64,000 bases of DNA from positions 1-64,000 of the forward strand of contig NZ_LMHV01000006.1 of the NCBI RefSeq assembly GCF_001429725.1, written 5' to 3'. A model generated the notes under the pieces. The model did no database searches. It saw only the letters and a list, made by a program, of their open reading frames with translations, and had not been told where the DNA came from. The translations under genes were made by a program, and so were the position numbers. The stretch is from Rhizobium sp. Root708. Its GTDB lineage: Bacteria > Pseudomonadota > Alphaproteobacteria > Rhizobiales > Rhizobiaceae. Numbering within the stretch: position 1 is the stretch's first letter; each line of letters begins with the position of its first letter. Of the stretch, positions 29,637 to 39,383 are shown piece by piece.

Positions 29637-30842
29637 TCAGACGCGCTCGAGAATGATTGCGATGCCCTGGCCGACGCCGATGCACATTGTGCAAAGCGCG
29701 TAGCGACCGCCCTGGCGATGCAATTGGTAGGTTGCCGTCGTGACCAGCCGGGCGCCGCTCATGCCGAGCGGGTGGCCCATCGCGATGGCGCCGCCATTCG
29801 GATTGACATGGGGCGCATCATCCGGGACGTCCAGATCGCGCAACACGGCGAGCGCCTGGGCGGCAAATGCCTCGTTGAGTTCGATCACGTCCATCTGGCC
29901 GATCGAAAGACCGGCACGCTCCAGCACCCGCCGCGCGGCAGGCGCCGGACCGATACCCATGACCCGCGGCTCGACGCCGGCTGCCGCCATTGCGACGATG
30001 CGTGCTTTCGGCGTCAGACCTTGCGCCCGTGCGGCCGCTTCGCTTGCGACGACCATAGCGGCAGCGCCATCATTCACACCCGATGCATTGCCCGCCGTAA
30101 CGCTGAGATCAGGGCCATTGACGCCCTTCAATCTCGAAAGCTGCTCGGCTGTCGTGCCTGGGCGCGGGTGCTCGTCGCGATCGACGACAACAGGATCGCC
30201 CTTCTTCTGCGCGACCTTCACGGCGACGAGCTCGTCAGCGAACAGGCCCGCTTCCTGCGCGGCGGCCCATCGAACCTGGCTGCGGGTTGCGAAAGCATCC
30301 TGGTCGGCGCGGCTGACACCAAAATCGGCGGCCACATTATCGGCTGTCTGCGGCATTGAATCGACGCCGAATTCGGCCTTCATCTTCGGATTGATGAAGC
30401 GCCAACCGATCGTCGTGTCATAGATGGCGTTGGAGCGGGAAAAGGCGCTGTCTGCTTTCGGCATGACGAAGGGTGCGCGGCTCATGCTTTCGACGCCGCC
30501 GGCAATCACGAGGTCACAGTCGCCGGCGCGGATCGCTCTTGCCGCCATGCCGACGGCATCCATGCCGGAGCCGCACAGGCGGTTGACAGTGGTTGCGGGG
30601 ATGGTGATCGGCATGCCCGACAACAGCACCGCCATGCGGCCGACATTGCGATTGTCTTCGCCCGCCTGATTGGCGCAGCCGTAGATCAGATCGTCGGCCT
30701 TGCTCCAGTCGACCTGGGAATTGCGCTGCATCAGAGCTGCCAGCGGAAGAGCCGCGAGATCGTCGGCGCGAACCGTCGCCAGCGCGCCACCATAGCGGCC
30801 GATGGGTGTGCGAACGGCATCACAGATGAATGCTTCCGACAT
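29637..30842 (-). CDS. paaJ: 3-oxoadipyl-CoA / 3-oxo-5,6-dehydrosuberyl-CoA thiolase
   Basis: A 401-aa thiolase of the PaaJ/PcaF type (starts with [20 protein letters not shown]). The nucleophilic Cys is in [46 protein letters not shown] and [10 protein letters not shown] complete the active site. It performs the two thiolytic steps of the phenylacetate route, giving acetyl-CoA and succinyl-CoA. As first gene of the minus-strand paa operon it carries the operator at 30892-30908. A role in protocatechuate degradation as well cannot be excluded. Confidence 0.92.
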   Translation of the reverse strand: MSEAFICDAVRTPIGRYGGALATVRADDLAALPLAALMQRNSQVDWSKADDLIYGCANQAGEDNRNVGRMAVLLSGMPITIPATTVNRLCGSGMDAVGMAARAIRAGDCDLVIAGGVESMSRAPFVMPKADSAFSRSNAIYDTTIGWRFINPKMKAEFGVDSMPQTADNVAADFGVSRADQDAFATRSQVRWAAAQEAGLFADELVAVKVAQKKGDPVVVDRDEHPRPGTTAEQLSRLKGVNGPDLSVTAGNASGVNDGAAAMVVASEAAARAQGLTPKARIVAMAAAGVEPRVMGIGPAPAARRVLERAGLSIGQMDVIELNEAFAAQALAVLRDLDVPDDAPHVNPNGGAIAMGHPLGMSGARLVTTATYQLHRQGGRYALCTMCIGVGQGIAIILERV

Positions 30843-30891
30843 GCGCGAATTCCTCCTACTCCCGCGAGGTCGATCAAATCGTAGATGGATT

Positions 30892-30908
30892 AACCGACCG
30901 ATCGGTCA
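30892..30908 (-). promoter_or_regulatory. Probable PaaR operator before the paaJ-paaABCDE operon
   Basis: On the minus strand this reads TGACCGATCGGTCGGTT, identical to the paaG operator except for the two central bases. Its core GACCGATCGGTC is a perfect palindrome. It starts about 50 nt upstream of the paaJ start, where a repressor would block initiation. Confidence 0.75.
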
Positions 30909-31071
30909 CTTATTTAGCACTCATTACATCACAAGACAATCCGATTTTCTTCAAAAGTTGTGACATGTGATGCAGCGATCCAAAACAGCACGCGCTAAGC
31001 ATGCGCCCAGTTGGGCGGAAAGCCCGGCCTACGGTCAGTGCCGATTGTCCGTGGGTTCATTCTACTGGAAG

Positions 31072-31623
31072 TCAGAGCGACTGGCTTTGCAGAAGAAGCT
31101 CCTCCGCCTCGTCGCGGGTCATTTCGAATATTCTGCGACCGATGGAGAGGCTGAACCCACCTCTGGCAAAAGCCGAGAGCTCCTTGTTTCGCCGTGCGTC
31201 ATCAGCATCCAGGCGGCGATATGGACCGAAACCACGCTTGCGAGCGAAATTCAATGCTGCCAGAAAATCGTCGGCTTCCTCAAGCGCATTCCCGACGATC
31301 TCGCGATCGACGCCTTTGACGGCCAGCTTCTGCGAGATCGCCTTCTTGGATTTGCCGCTTCGAACCGCCGAGCGAACCTTCAATTCAGCATAATTGACGT
31401 CATCAAGCGCGTTGAGACGATAGGCGTAAGCGACGGCCTCCTCTGCGAGAGACTGCAATTGCGCGGCCGAAATGCCTTCGAACTTCTCCCGCGCCTTGCG
31501 AAGGATCGCCTGCTTCAGCTCATGCTCCGACATCATCTTTCGTTGCACACGATAGATCGTCGAGTTTCGAGCCCATTGAAGCATGCGCGCAGTGGGCGCT
31601 GTTTCTGTTTCGTCGACGTCCAT
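31072..31623 (-). CDS. recX: RecX family regulatory protein
   Basis: A protein of about 183 aa matching RecX, the RecA modulator. The segment RMLQWARNSTIYRVQRKMMSEHELKQ matches the N-terminus seen in rhizobial RecX proteins, and GKSKKAISQKLAVKGVDREI is the core repeat. I start at ATG 31623 (MDVDETETAP) because this fits homologues; there is no good ribosome site, and an in-frame ATG at 31734 with a very basic leader is less likely. It is separate from any recA here, so it could be an extra copy. A GTACC-type palindrome lies 121 bp upstream. Confidence 0.8.
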   Translation of the reverse strand: MDVDETETAPTARMLQWARNSTIYRVQRKMMSEHELKQAILRKAREKFEGISAAQLQSLAEEAVAYAYRLNALDDVNYAELKVRSAVRSGKSKKAISQKLAVKGVDREIVGNALEEADDFLAALNFARKRGFGPYRRLDADDARRNKELSAFARGGFSLSIGRRIFEMTRDEAEELLLQSQSL

Positions 31624-31743
31624 TGGAGTTGCGAGCTCATTGCCGGGTAGGCCTTTGCCTAAACCAGAAACGCCGGGCTGACCACCCCGACGACGACAGG
31701 CCGGTCGGCCCCGGTGCCTAGCGCGCCGCCTCATCAATATTAT

Positions 31744-31757
31744 GTACCATATGGTAC
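31744..31757. promoter_or_regulatory. Palindrome GTACCATATGGTAC upstream of recX
   Basis: A perfect 14-bp palindrome in an AT-rich patch of the 239-bp gap between recX and the RND pump gene. A close copy, GTACCGCATGGTAC with similar AT-rich flanks, lies at 54750-54763 before a small gene. It looks like an operator for a dimeric regulator; the regulator is not identified. Confidence 0.5.
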
Positions 31758-31862
31758 TTCAATTTTCCGAAGAGTCGCGATAATGTGGCGATGGTCACGT
31801 GGGAAACCACCCCAATTGTTCGAGAGCTCACCTCTCCGCTTCCCGCGTGACTGCCTTTTCCC

Positions 31863-34800
31863 TTATGCCGGATCAGCGTGCCCACTATCCTGCGCGGGCG
31901 CGTCACCGGCCTGGTGCTCTTCTTGTGGCAATTTGCCCTTGAAGATGCCGCGAACCGCGACGAAGAGCAGCGGAATAAGGAAAATCCCGAGTACCGTTGC
32001 TGCAATCATGCCGCCCATGACGCCGATACCGATCGAGTTCTGGCTTCCGGAACCGGCGCCATTCGCGATGGCAAGAGGCAAGACACCCAGAATGAAGGCC
32101 AGAGACGTCATCAGGATTGGACGCAGACGCTGCCTTGAGGCCTCGAGCGTCGCCGCAACGAGATCCTTGCCCTGCTTCTGCTGCTCTATCGCGAATTCGA
32201 CGATAAGGATCGCATTCTTCGCCGCCAGGCCGATTGTCGTGAGCAGACCAACCTTGAAATAGACGTCATTGGTCTGGCCGAAGACGAGCGCGGCAAGCAG
32301 AGCACCGAAGACGCCGATCGGCACCGAAAGCATGACAGCGAACGGGATCGACCAGCTCTCGTAGAGGGCGGCCAACGCCAGAAAGACCACAAGGATCGAG
32401 ATCGCGTAGAGTTGCGTCGCCTGGCTGCCTGACAGGCGCTCCTGCGCCGACAGGCCCGTCCACTCGTGCGTGAACCCTTGTGGAAGCTGGCTTACGATCG
32501 CATCGATCTCGTTCATTGCATCCCCTGAGGAAACCCCGGTTGCAGCGGAACCCTGGATTTCGACGGCAGATGAGCCGTTATAGCGCTCCAGACGAGGAGA
32601 TCCGAACTTCCAGTGGCCGCTTGCGAAAGCCGAGAACGGAACCATGTTGCCGTCGGAATTCTTCACGTACCAGCGATCAAAGTCTTCCGGTTGCATGCGG
32701 AAATCCTTGTCGGCCTGAACATAGACCTTCTTCACACGTCCGCGATCGATGAAATCGTTGACGTAGTTTCCGCCCCACGCCGTCGACAAGGTCGTGTCGA
32801 TGTCAGACAGGTCGAGGTTGAGTGCACTCGCGCGCTCTTCATCGATGTCGACGGAATATTGCGGCGTATCCTCCTGGCCATTCGGACGCGTGCCGACGAG
32901 CTTGCTGCTCTTTCCAGCCGCAGCCAGCAACTGGTTGCGCGCCTCGATCAGCTTCTGGTGACCAGCGCCGTTCGTATCCTTCAGATAGAAGTCAAAGCCG
33001 CTGTTGTTGCCGAAACCGGGAATAGCAGGCGGCGACAAGGCGAACACGTTCGCGTCCTTGATTCCCTGGAAAGCCTTCATCGCTCGGCCGGCAATCGCCT
33101 GCGCCTTCGACTGAGGCGTCTTGCGCTCTTCGAAGTCCTTGAGCTTCACGAAGGCAATACCGACGTTCTGCCCCTGGCCGCCGAAGCCGAACCCGACGAC
33201 ACCCATCACGCCCGTGACGTAGTCCTTCTCGTCGTTCAGATAGTGATCGGTGACCTGCTGCAGCGCCTTGGCCGTGCGGTCGGCCGTTGCTCCAACGGGC
33301 AGCTGCACGCTGGTGATCAGGATACCCTGGTCCTCGTCCGGGAGGAACGAGCTGGCGAGGCGGTTGAACATGAAGCCGACGCCGACCGCGATCAGCACGA
33401 AGGCGACGAGGAACAGCGCGCGCCGCTTCAGGATGCCGCCGACGCCGCTCTGGTATCCGTTGGTCCCACGCTCGAAAGCCCGGTTGAAGATGCCGAAGAC
33501 ACCCTTCCTCTTGGCTCCATGATTGGGACGCTTGAGGATCGTGGCGCAGAGGGCCGGCGTCAGGATCAACGCGACCAGGACCGACAGCAGCATCGCCGAG
33601 ACGATGGTGACGGAGAACTGGCGATAGATGACGCCGACAGATCCCGAGAAGAAAGCCATTGGCACGAACACGGCGGATAGCACGGTCGCAATACCGATCA
33701 GCGCGCCCGTGATTTCGCCCATCGACTTTATCGTCGCCTGCGTGGGCGAGAGATCCTCTTCTTCCATCACGCGCTCGACGTTTTCGACGACAACGATTGC
33801 GTCGTCTACAAGCAGGCCGATCGCCAGCACCATGCCGAACATGGTCAGCGTGTTGATCGAGTAGCCGAAGAAGGAAAGGATGCCGAAGGTTCCGAGCAAC
33901 ACGACGGGGACGGCAAGCGTCGGAATGAGCGTCGCCCGGAAGTTCTGCAGAAACACGAACATGACGATGAAGACGAGCGCGATCGCTTCCAGCAACGTCC
34001 TGACGACTTCTTCGATCGACAGCTTCACGAACGGCGTCGTGTCGTAGGGATAAACGACCTCGACATTGGCAGGGAGAGTCTGTTTGAGCGTCTCGATCGT
34101 CGAGCGAACGGATTCCGCCGTGTCGATGGCGTTGGCGCCCGACGCGAGCATGATGGCCAGGCCCGCCGAGGGCTTGCCGTTATATGTGCTCGAACTCGAG
34201 TAGCTCTCAGCGCCAAGCTCGACCGTTGCGACGTCGTTCAACCGCACGAGAGAACCGTCGGCGTTGCTCTTCAGGATGATATTCTCGAACTGCTCAGGCG
34301 TCTGTAGCCGGCTCTTGGCCGTGACGGTGGCGTTGAGCTGTTGGCCCTTGCGCTGCGGGAGCGAGCCGAGCTGTCCGGCGGCGACCTGCGTATTCTGCGC
34401 TTCGATAGCCGCCGTCACATTGCCGACCATCAGCGAATACTTGGCGAGCTTGTCGGGATCGACCCAGATACGCATCGCGTAGCCCGAGCCGAACAGCTGG
34501 GTATCGCCGACACCTGGAACACGCTTGAGCGTATCGTTCAGGGTGCTGTTGACGTAGTCGGCAAGGTCGGTCGAGTTCAGTTTTCCGTCCGTGGAAACGA
34601 AGCCGATGACCATCAGGAAGTTCGAGGTCGATTTCGTAACGGTCAGGCCGGTGTTCTGGACGCTCTGCGGCAACTGCGCCTCGACAAGCTGCAGCTTGTT
34701 CTGCACCTGCATCTGCGCGACATCCGGATCGGCCTTGTTGGTGAAGGTGAGCGAGATCGACGCCGCACCCGTCGATTGCGACGTCGAGGTCATGTAGTCG

Positions 34801-35024
34801 AGATTGTCGATACCCGTCATTCCCTGCTCGACGACCTTGGTCACCGAGTTTTCGACGGTCTCGGCATCGGCGCCGGGGTAGTTGGCAGAAATTCTGACGG
34901 TGGTGGGCGCGATCTGCGGGTACTGCGAGATCGACAGCGTGGTTATGGACAGCAATCCGCCAAGCATGACGCAGATTGCGATCACCCATGCAAAAATGGG
35001 CCGGTCAATGAAGAAACGAGACAC
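31863..35024 (-). CDS. RND multidrug efflux pump, inner-membrane transporter (HAE1/AcrB type)
   Basis: A 1053-aa proton-driven exporter, normal length for AcrB/MexB. It starts [20 protein letters not shown] (TM1), has two large periplasmic loops, and the TM4 proton-relay motif [18 protein letters not shown] with its Asp pair at about residues 405-425. The second half repeats the 12-TM pattern ([12 protein letters not shown]). Eight nt separate it from the membrane-fusion gene; no outer-membrane channel gene is adjacent, so it would borrow a TolC-like protein. Likely substrates are drugs or plant phenolics. Confidence 0.93.
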   Translation of the reverse strand: MSRFFIDRPIFAWVIAICVMLGGLLSITTLSISQYPQIAPTTVRISANYPGADAETVENSVTKVVEQGMTGIDNLDYMTSTSQSTGAASISLTFTNKADPDVAQMQVQNKLQLVEAQLPQSVQNTGLTVTKSTSNFLMVIGFVSTDGKLNSTDLADYVNSTLNDTLKRVPGVGDTQLFGSGYAMRIWVDPDKLAKYSLMVGNVTAAIEAQNTQVAAGQLGSLPQRKGQQLNATVTAKSRLQTPEQFENIILKSNADGSLVRLNDVATVELGAESYSSSSTYNGKPSAGLAIMLASGANAIDTAESVRSTIETLKQTLPANVEVVYPYDTTPFVKLSIEEVVRTLLEAIALVFIVMFVFLQNFRATLIPTLAVPVVLLGTFGILSFFGYSINTLTMFGMVLAIGLLVDDAIVVVENVERVMEEEDLSPTQATIKSMGEITGALIGIATVLSAVFVPMAFFSGSVGVIYRQFSVTIVSAMLLSVLVALILTPALCATILKRPNHGAKRKGVFGIFNRAFERGTNGYQSGVGGILKRRALFLVAFVLIAVGVGFMFNRLASSFLPDEDQGILITSVQLPVGATADRTAKALQQVTDHYLNDEKDYVTGVMGVVGFGFGGQGQNVGIAFVKLKDFEERKTPQSKAQAIAGRAMKAFQGIKDANVFALSPPAIPGFGNNSGFDFYLKDTNGAGHQKLIEARNQLLAAAGKSSKLVGTRPNGQEDTPQYSVDIDEERASALNLDLSDIDTTLSTAWGGNYVNDFIDRGRVKKVYVQADKDFRMQPEDFDRWYVKNSDGNMVPFSAFASGHWKFGSPRLERYNGSSAVEIQGSAATGVSSGDAMNEIDAIVSQLPQGFTHEWTGLSAQERLSGSQATQLYAISILVVFLALAALYESWSIPFAVMLSVPIGVFGALLAALVFGQTNDVYFKVGLLTTIGLAAKNAILIVEFAIEQQKQGKDLVAATLEASRQRLRPILMTSLAFILGVLPLAIANGAGSGSQNSIGIGVMGGMIAATVLGIFLIPLLFVAVRGIFKGKLPQEEHQAGDAPAQDSGHADPA

Positions 35025-35032
35025 CGATCACC

Positions 35033-36262
35033 TCACTCGACTACGGCCGCGTCAGCGGCCTGTTTCGATGCGGCTGCGGAGGCCGATTGTTTCAATTCGC
35101 CGGTGCCGTCGTCGATCATGACGTCGTCGACTTTAACGTCCTGCCCATCGCGGATGCGCTGTATTCCCTCGATGACCACGCGTTCGCCATCCTTGATGCC
35201 CTCGCCGACAAGCCAGCTGTTGCCGATGCTACGCTGGGTCACCAGCACGCGCTGATGAACCTTGCCGTCGGCGTCGACGAACATGGCAATAGGCTCGCCC
35301 TTGGTGTTGCGGGTGACCGCGCGTTGCGGAACGAGGAAACTGTTGGGCGCGATACCCTCCTCGATCGTGGCGCGAACATACATGCCGGGAAGGAGCAGGC
35401 GATCTGGATTCGGAAAGCTTGCGCGAGCGGTGACGGTACCGAGCGTCTCGGAAACGGAGGCCACCGAGAATTCGAACGCGCCCGGCAGCGGATAGGCAGT
35501 GCCATCCTCGAGGCGTAGCTTCACGGACACATTCGACCCGACAGTCTTTAGCCTGCCTTCGGCAACAGCGCGTCGCAAGGCCAAGAGGTTCGTATTGGAT
35601 TGGGTAACATCGACGTTGATCGGATCGAGTTGGTTGATGGTTGCAAGCGCAGTCGTCTGCTCCGCAGTGACCAGCGCCCCCACGGTAACCGCGGAGGCAT
35701 CGATGCGGCCGGAAATCGGAGCCCTGATCTTCGTGTAGTCGAGATTGATCCGTGCCGTTTCCAGCGCCGCCTTCGCGGCTGCCACGTCTGCCTGCGCCTG
35801 TGTCAACGTCGAGAGGGCGTCATCGAGATCCTGCTTGCTGACGACGGCCTGCGACGTCAGGCCCTTATAGCGATCGACCTTCGCCTGCGCGCTGGGGACG
35901 GCGCCCTGCGCCTTCTGCAATGCGGCCGCGGCGCTGTCATAGGAAGCCTGATAGGCGCTGGGGTCGATCTCATAGAGAATATCGCCAGCCTTGACCTCAC
36001 TGCCTTCCTTGAAGTTCCGCGCACGGATGATGCCGCCAACCTGGGGGCGCACCTCCGCAATCAACGAAGCCGCGGTTCTACCGGGCACTTCCGCCGTCAG
36101 CGCGACCGACTGGACATGGAGCGTAACGGCGCTGACTTCAGGTTTCACGCCGGCGGCATTGCTCTGCTGAGCCCCACCCTTCTCGTTGCACGCTGACAGC
36201 AAGCAGCACACGGCGAGCAACTTCACGAGGGTAGGCAGTGGCCGAATGGTCACCAGGGACAT
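35033..36262 (-). CDS. RND efflux membrane-fusion lipoprotein (AcrA/MexA type)
   Basis: A 409-aa periplasmic adaptor. It has a lipoprotein signal (LVKLLAVCCLLSAC, lipobox LSAC), a lipoyl half-motif (VGGIIRARNFKEGSEVKAGD), a coiled-coil hairpin at about residues 105-170, and a beta-barrel/TOBE-like C-terminus. ATG 36262 with TTGGAG upstream is preferred to the longer ORF. First gene of the efflux operon, divergent from a two-component system that probably controls it. Confidence 0.92.
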   Translation of the reverse strand: MSLVTIRPLPTLVKLLAVCCLLSACNEKGGAQQSNAAGVKPEVSAVTLHVQSVALTAEVPGRTAASLIAEVRPQVGGIIRARNFKEGSEVKAGDILYEIDPSAYQASYDSAAAALQKAQGAVPSAQAKVDRYKGLTSQAVVSKQDLDDALSTLTQAQADVAAAKAALETARINLDYTKIRAPISGRIDASAVTVGALVTAEQTTALATINQLDPINVDVTQSNTNLLALRRAVAEGRLKTVGSNVSVKLRLEDGTAYPLPGAFEFSVASVSETLGTVTARASFPNPDRLLLPGMYVRATIEEGIAPNSFLVPQRAVTRNTKGEPIAMFVDADGKVHQRVLVTQRSIGNSWLVGEGIKDGERVVIEGIQRIRDGQDVKVDDVMIDDGTGELKQSASAAASKQAADAAVVE

Positions 36263-36484
36263 TTGAAACTCCAAAATATATCGACAATGCTCTTCTTTGA
36301 GTTGGCCGGACATTGGCCGGGCTTTGTCATGAGAGTTTGTCACGGCGGACGAAAACGGTAACGAGATTTCCCCGCACCCGGCCACTGCTACATTTGGTTA
36401 CAATTTAGGCCTTGCGTGCGCCAGCAACACGACGTCACACAAGAGTGATCCGGCCGTGAAACGGCGCAGACGAGCGGAGCTCAC

Positions 36485-37210
36485 ATGGAGCGAACACCTC
36501 ATATTCTGGTCGTGGACGACCATCAGGAAATTCGAGACCTTCTCGCCAGATACCTCGCAAAGAACGGGTTGCGTGTAACGGCCGCGAATGGCGGCGCGGA
36601 GATGCGCCAGCATATGCGGACGTCCAGCGTCGATCTCGTGGTGCTCGACATCATGATGCCCGGTGAAGACGGTTTGTCGCTTTGCCGATACCTGCGGCAG
36701 AACAGTTCCGTCCCGATCGTCCTGCTGACCGCGATTTCGGACGAGACCGACCGGATTATCGGACTGGAGATCGGCGCCGACGATTACGTCACGAAACCGT
36801 TCAACCCACGCGAACTGCTGGCGCGTATCCGCGCGCTCCTGCGCCGCAGCGCATTTACCGCCGCGCAGGCGCCGAGCGACGTCGACGCTCATCGCTACCG
36901 TTTCCAGAACTGGACCCTCGATGCCTCTCGTCGCGCGCTCATCGACGATACGGGCCAGGACATAGCGCTCGGCAGCGCCGAATTCCGCCTTCTTCTGGCT
37001 TTTGTCACCCGCCCCGGCGTCGTCCTGACCCGCGATCAGTTGCTCGATATTACCGCAGGCCGCTCGGCACAGGTCTTCGACAGAAGCATCGACAATCTGG
37101 TCAGCCGCTTGCGGAGGCGGATCGAACCCGATCCGCAGCAGCCCAGCCTGATAAAGACGGTCTGGGGAGACGGATACACTTTCGCAACCGCCGTGGAGAA
37201 ACTTGCGTGA
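36485..37210 (+). CDS. OmpR-family response regulator
   Basis: A 241-aa regulator. The receiver domain has DD at 11-12, the phospho-acceptor Asp55 in VVLDIMMPGEDG, Thr in LLTAISDE and Lys in VTKPFNPRE. The C-terminal winged helix ends FDRSIDNLVSRLRRRIEPDP...IKTVWGDGYTF. It is encoded 222 bp from and divergent to the RND operon, its likely target, and its stop overlaps the GTG start of the kinase gene. Confidence 0.93.
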   Translation: MERTPHILVVDDHQEIRDLLARYLAKNGLRVTAANGGAEMRQHMRTSSVDLVVLDIMMPGEDGLSLCRYLRQNSSVPIVLLTAISDETDRIIGLEIGADDYVTKPFNPRELLARIRALLRRSAFTAAQAPSDVDAHRYRFQNWTLDASRRALIDDTGQDIALGSAEFRLLLAFVTRPGVVLTRDQLLDITAGRSAQVFDRSIDNLVSRLRRRIEPDPQQPSLIKTVWGDGYTFATAVEKLA

Positions 37211-38604
37211 CTGGCAATCGCCGAATTTGGCCCCGCAGCCTCGCCACGCGCCTGATCGTGCCGTTGATGGTCGCCCTCGCCGTTGCCCAGGTCGCCCTCT
37301 TCATAACGCTGCGTGGGCAGCAGGACGTTGTCGTCGACGGCGTCGTTCATGGCCAGGCGCTGAACCTGACAGTAACGCTTGCGCGGCTCGTCGACACATC
37401 CCCCCCAGCGGAAAGCCAGCGCCTGGCCGACGCATTCGGTACGAGGCAATCATGCGCCTATGTCAGCGCAGCACCTCCGGCAGACCACAAGATGAATGCA
37501 TCGGAATCTCGCCTCGCTCATTTGCTGGCGGAACGTCTGCATCAGGTCGAGGCGCGCCAGCTTCAGATCACCATCGAACCGCTGGCGCGTTCGGCGCATC
37601 CCTGTGACCAGGATGTTGCGGCAAGCAAACTTGCCGGAAACGACACGTCTTCAGGCAAACCATTCCGCGTCGTCGCGCTTGCCATGCATGTCCCGCTGAA
37701 GGATGGCAGATGGCTCACCGTGCGTACCGCAATCGACGTTCCCGGTTTCTGGAATCGTGCCGCGATCCTGTCGTTCCTGTTTTCCTCGCTTGCCGTCGCT
37801 GCAGTCGTCGTCGTCGTGATCCGCTCACAGACAAGTTCTCTCAGTGAACTCGCGATTGCATCGGAGCGTCTCGGACGGGGAGAAGTCATTCCGCCGCTCG
37901 CGGTGAATGGACCTGCCGAGGTTGCCGCCACGAGACAGGCTTTCAACACCATGCAGGAGCGCCTTAGCCAGTTCTTTCGCGATCGGCTGCGGCTTCTCGC
38001 CAGTATCAGCCATGATCTCCGTACGCCCCTCACCACGTTGCGCCTCAAGGCGGAATTCATTGAGGACGACGTGGTGCGGGAGGATCTCGTCAAGACAATT
38101 GAAGAGCTGACATTGATCTGCGAGGCGACACTGGCTTTCACGCGGGCGGAAGCGGTTGGTGAAGAAACCAAGCTCGTCGCTCTGGATGAACTTGTCTACG
38201 ATATCGTCAGCGAATTTCGCATGGCGGGAAGCAACGTATCGGCAGAGCCGCTGCCGTCGACCGGTTATCCCTGCCGGCCTGTCGCGCTGAAGCGTGCGGT
38301 CCGAAACCTGGTCGAGAACGCCACGCGCTATGGATCGAGCGCTCGGCTGCGGCTCGAACGATCCAGCGATGGTATCCTTCTTTCGGTTGAAGATGACGGC
38401 CCTGGCATTCCGGAGGATCAGATCGAGGACGCGTTCAAACCCTTCGTGCGGCTCGAAGCCTCCAGAAGCACCGAAACAGGCGGCATCGGGCTCGGCTTAT
38501 CCATCGCCCGTAACATAATCGTGGCCCACGGCGGCAGCCTCGTCGTCTTCAATCGGCCATCCGGCGGCCTGAGCGCGGAAATTCGTCTGCCGAACGCAGC
38601 GTAA
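37207..38604 (+). CDS. Sensor histidine kinase
   Basis: A 465-aa membrane kinase. TM1 is at about residues 17-35 and TM2 at about 182-203 (ILSFLFSSLAVAAVVVVVI), with a periplasmic sensor loop of about 145 residues, a HAMP region, phospho-acceptor His269 in SISHDLRTPLTTLR, and ATPase boxes NLVENATRYG, DDGPGIPEDQ and GGIGLGLSIARNI. GTG 37207 overlaps the response-regulator stop. The pair probably senses an envelope or toxic signal and tunes the divergent efflux operon. Confidence 0.92.
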   Translation: MTGNRRIWPRSLATRLIVPLMVALAVAQVALFITLRGQQDVVVDGVVHGQALNLTVTLARLVDTSPPAESQRLADAFGTRQSCAYVSAAPPADHKMNASESRLAHLLAERLHQVEARQLQITIEPLARSAHPCDQDVAASKLAGNDTSSGKPFRVVALAMHVPLKDGRWLTVRTAIDVPGFWNRAAILSFLFSSLAVAAVVVVVIRSQTSSLSELAIASERLGRGEVIPPLAVNGPAEVAATRQAFNTMQERLSQFFRDRLRLLASISHDLRTPLTTLRLKAEFIEDDVVREDLVKTIEELTLICEATLAFTRAEAVGEETKLVALDELVYDIVSEFRMAGSNVSAEPLPSTGYPCRPVALKRAVRNLVENATRYGSSARLRLERSSDGILLSVEDDGPGIPEDQIEDAFKPFVRLEASRSTETGGIGLGLSIARNIIVAHGGSLVVFNRPSGGLSAEIRLPNAA

Positions 38605-38627
38605 GCAGGCTCAGGAGAACCTTAACG

Positions 38628-38900
38628 CTAGGCTCCGACGACACCGGACGGCATGACGACATCATATGTGATATGCGCCTCGTCGCAGGCATCGCGAAAT
38701 GCAGCCTCTGCCTCATCGGCCAGCGCGCGCTTGGCCTCAACGCCTTCGCAAATCTGCAAAGCCCGCATGTAGGCCGCGCCTTCGGCAATCGGCCAATGGG
38801 TCAACAGACAATGCAAGGCCTGCTGGGTAGTCGCGATCGCCTGCATCGAGGCGGTCCTCTTGCACGCGATCAAAACGACATTCCGCCACCGCGTGTCCAT
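38628..38900 (-). CDS. DUF982 domain protein
   Basis: A 90-aa protein of the small DUF982 family, which is common and multicopy in rhizobia and of unknown function. The signature region is visible as ATTQQALHCLLTHWPIAEG, followed by an acidic helical tail. ATG 38900 follows AGGAGG. It converges on the histidine kinase gene and diverges from a second DUF982 gene at 39060, with which it shares the HWP motif. Confidence 0.8.
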   Translation of the reverse strand: MDTRWRNVVLIACKRTASMQAIATTQQALHCLLTHWPIAEGAAYMRALQICEGVEAKRALADEAEAAFRDACDEAHITYDVVMPSGVVGA

Positions 38901-39004
38901 ATCCGATGCCTCCTCGGTAAACGAGACGAAACAATCGCACCTGACAGCGTAGATGCGCAACTGCCATTTTCGGGGGAGAGTTAATGTGATCGGAGCTCGC
39001 GTTC

Positions 39005-39019
39005 TGGCACGAAGATTGC
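39005..39019 (+). promoter_or_regulatory. Sigma-54 (RpoN) -24/-12 promoter
   Basis: TGGCACGAAGATTGC matches the RpoN consensus TGGCACG-N4-TTGC at every fixed position. Transcription would begin near 39030, about 30 nt before the DUF982 ATG at 39060. It lies just before a gene in a non-coding stretch, which supports function. A bound activator site was not identified. Confidence 0.75.
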
Positions 39020-39059
39020 GATGCAACTTTCGTTAAAGCTGTATCGGAGGCGCAGTGTC

Positions 39060-39362
39060 ATGAAACAGCACACCTTGATGTTCCGTCCCCTCGGGTTGGC
39101 CATGCCGTGCATTGGCGAATACAGGGTCGTTAACTCCGTTCATTCGGCGGCGACGACGCTGCTTCAGCATTGGCCTGTCGACGACGGAGAAGACTTCGCC
39201 GACGCCATTATCGCCTGCCTGGATGCCATTTACGGCCAGACCACGCTCGAGCGCGTGCGAAGCGCACTGCTGAGGGCGGCAGCGGAAGCGAACGTCTCGG
39301 TTCTGGAGGTTGCCCCTGTCCCGCATCTGGGCCAGATGGAAATGGTAGCCAACATTGCTTGA
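39060..39362 (+). CDS. DUF982 domain protein
   Basis: A 100-aa second DUF982 protein. The core SVHSAATTLLQHWPVDDGEDFADAI parallels the ATTQQALHCLLTHWPIAEG region of the divergent neighbour; the rest is poorly conserved. ATG 39060 has GGAGG 9 nt upstream; the longer ORF starting at 39021 would begin inside the sigma-54 promoter region. No function is known for the family. Confidence 0.82.
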   Translation: MKQHTLMFRPLGLAMPCIGEYRVVNSVHSAATTLLQHWPVDDGEDFADAIIACLDAIYGQTTLERVRSALLRAAAEANVSVLEVAPVPHLGQMEMVANIA

Positions 39363-39383
39363 CCCGCCACGGCACAGAGACGC

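Noticed and set aside
30843..31071. Possible terminator after recX or extra promoter in this gap
   Set aside because: Apart from the PaaR site at 30892 no stem with a U tract was visible.
31624..31862. Possible small gene in the gap between recX and the RND pump gene
   Set aside because: Frames on both strands lack a ribosome site and a plausible protein; only the palindrome is notable.
32613..33680. 355-codon plus-strand frame inside the RND pump gene
   Set aside because: Antisense shadow; the pump reads over its complete expected length on the other strand.
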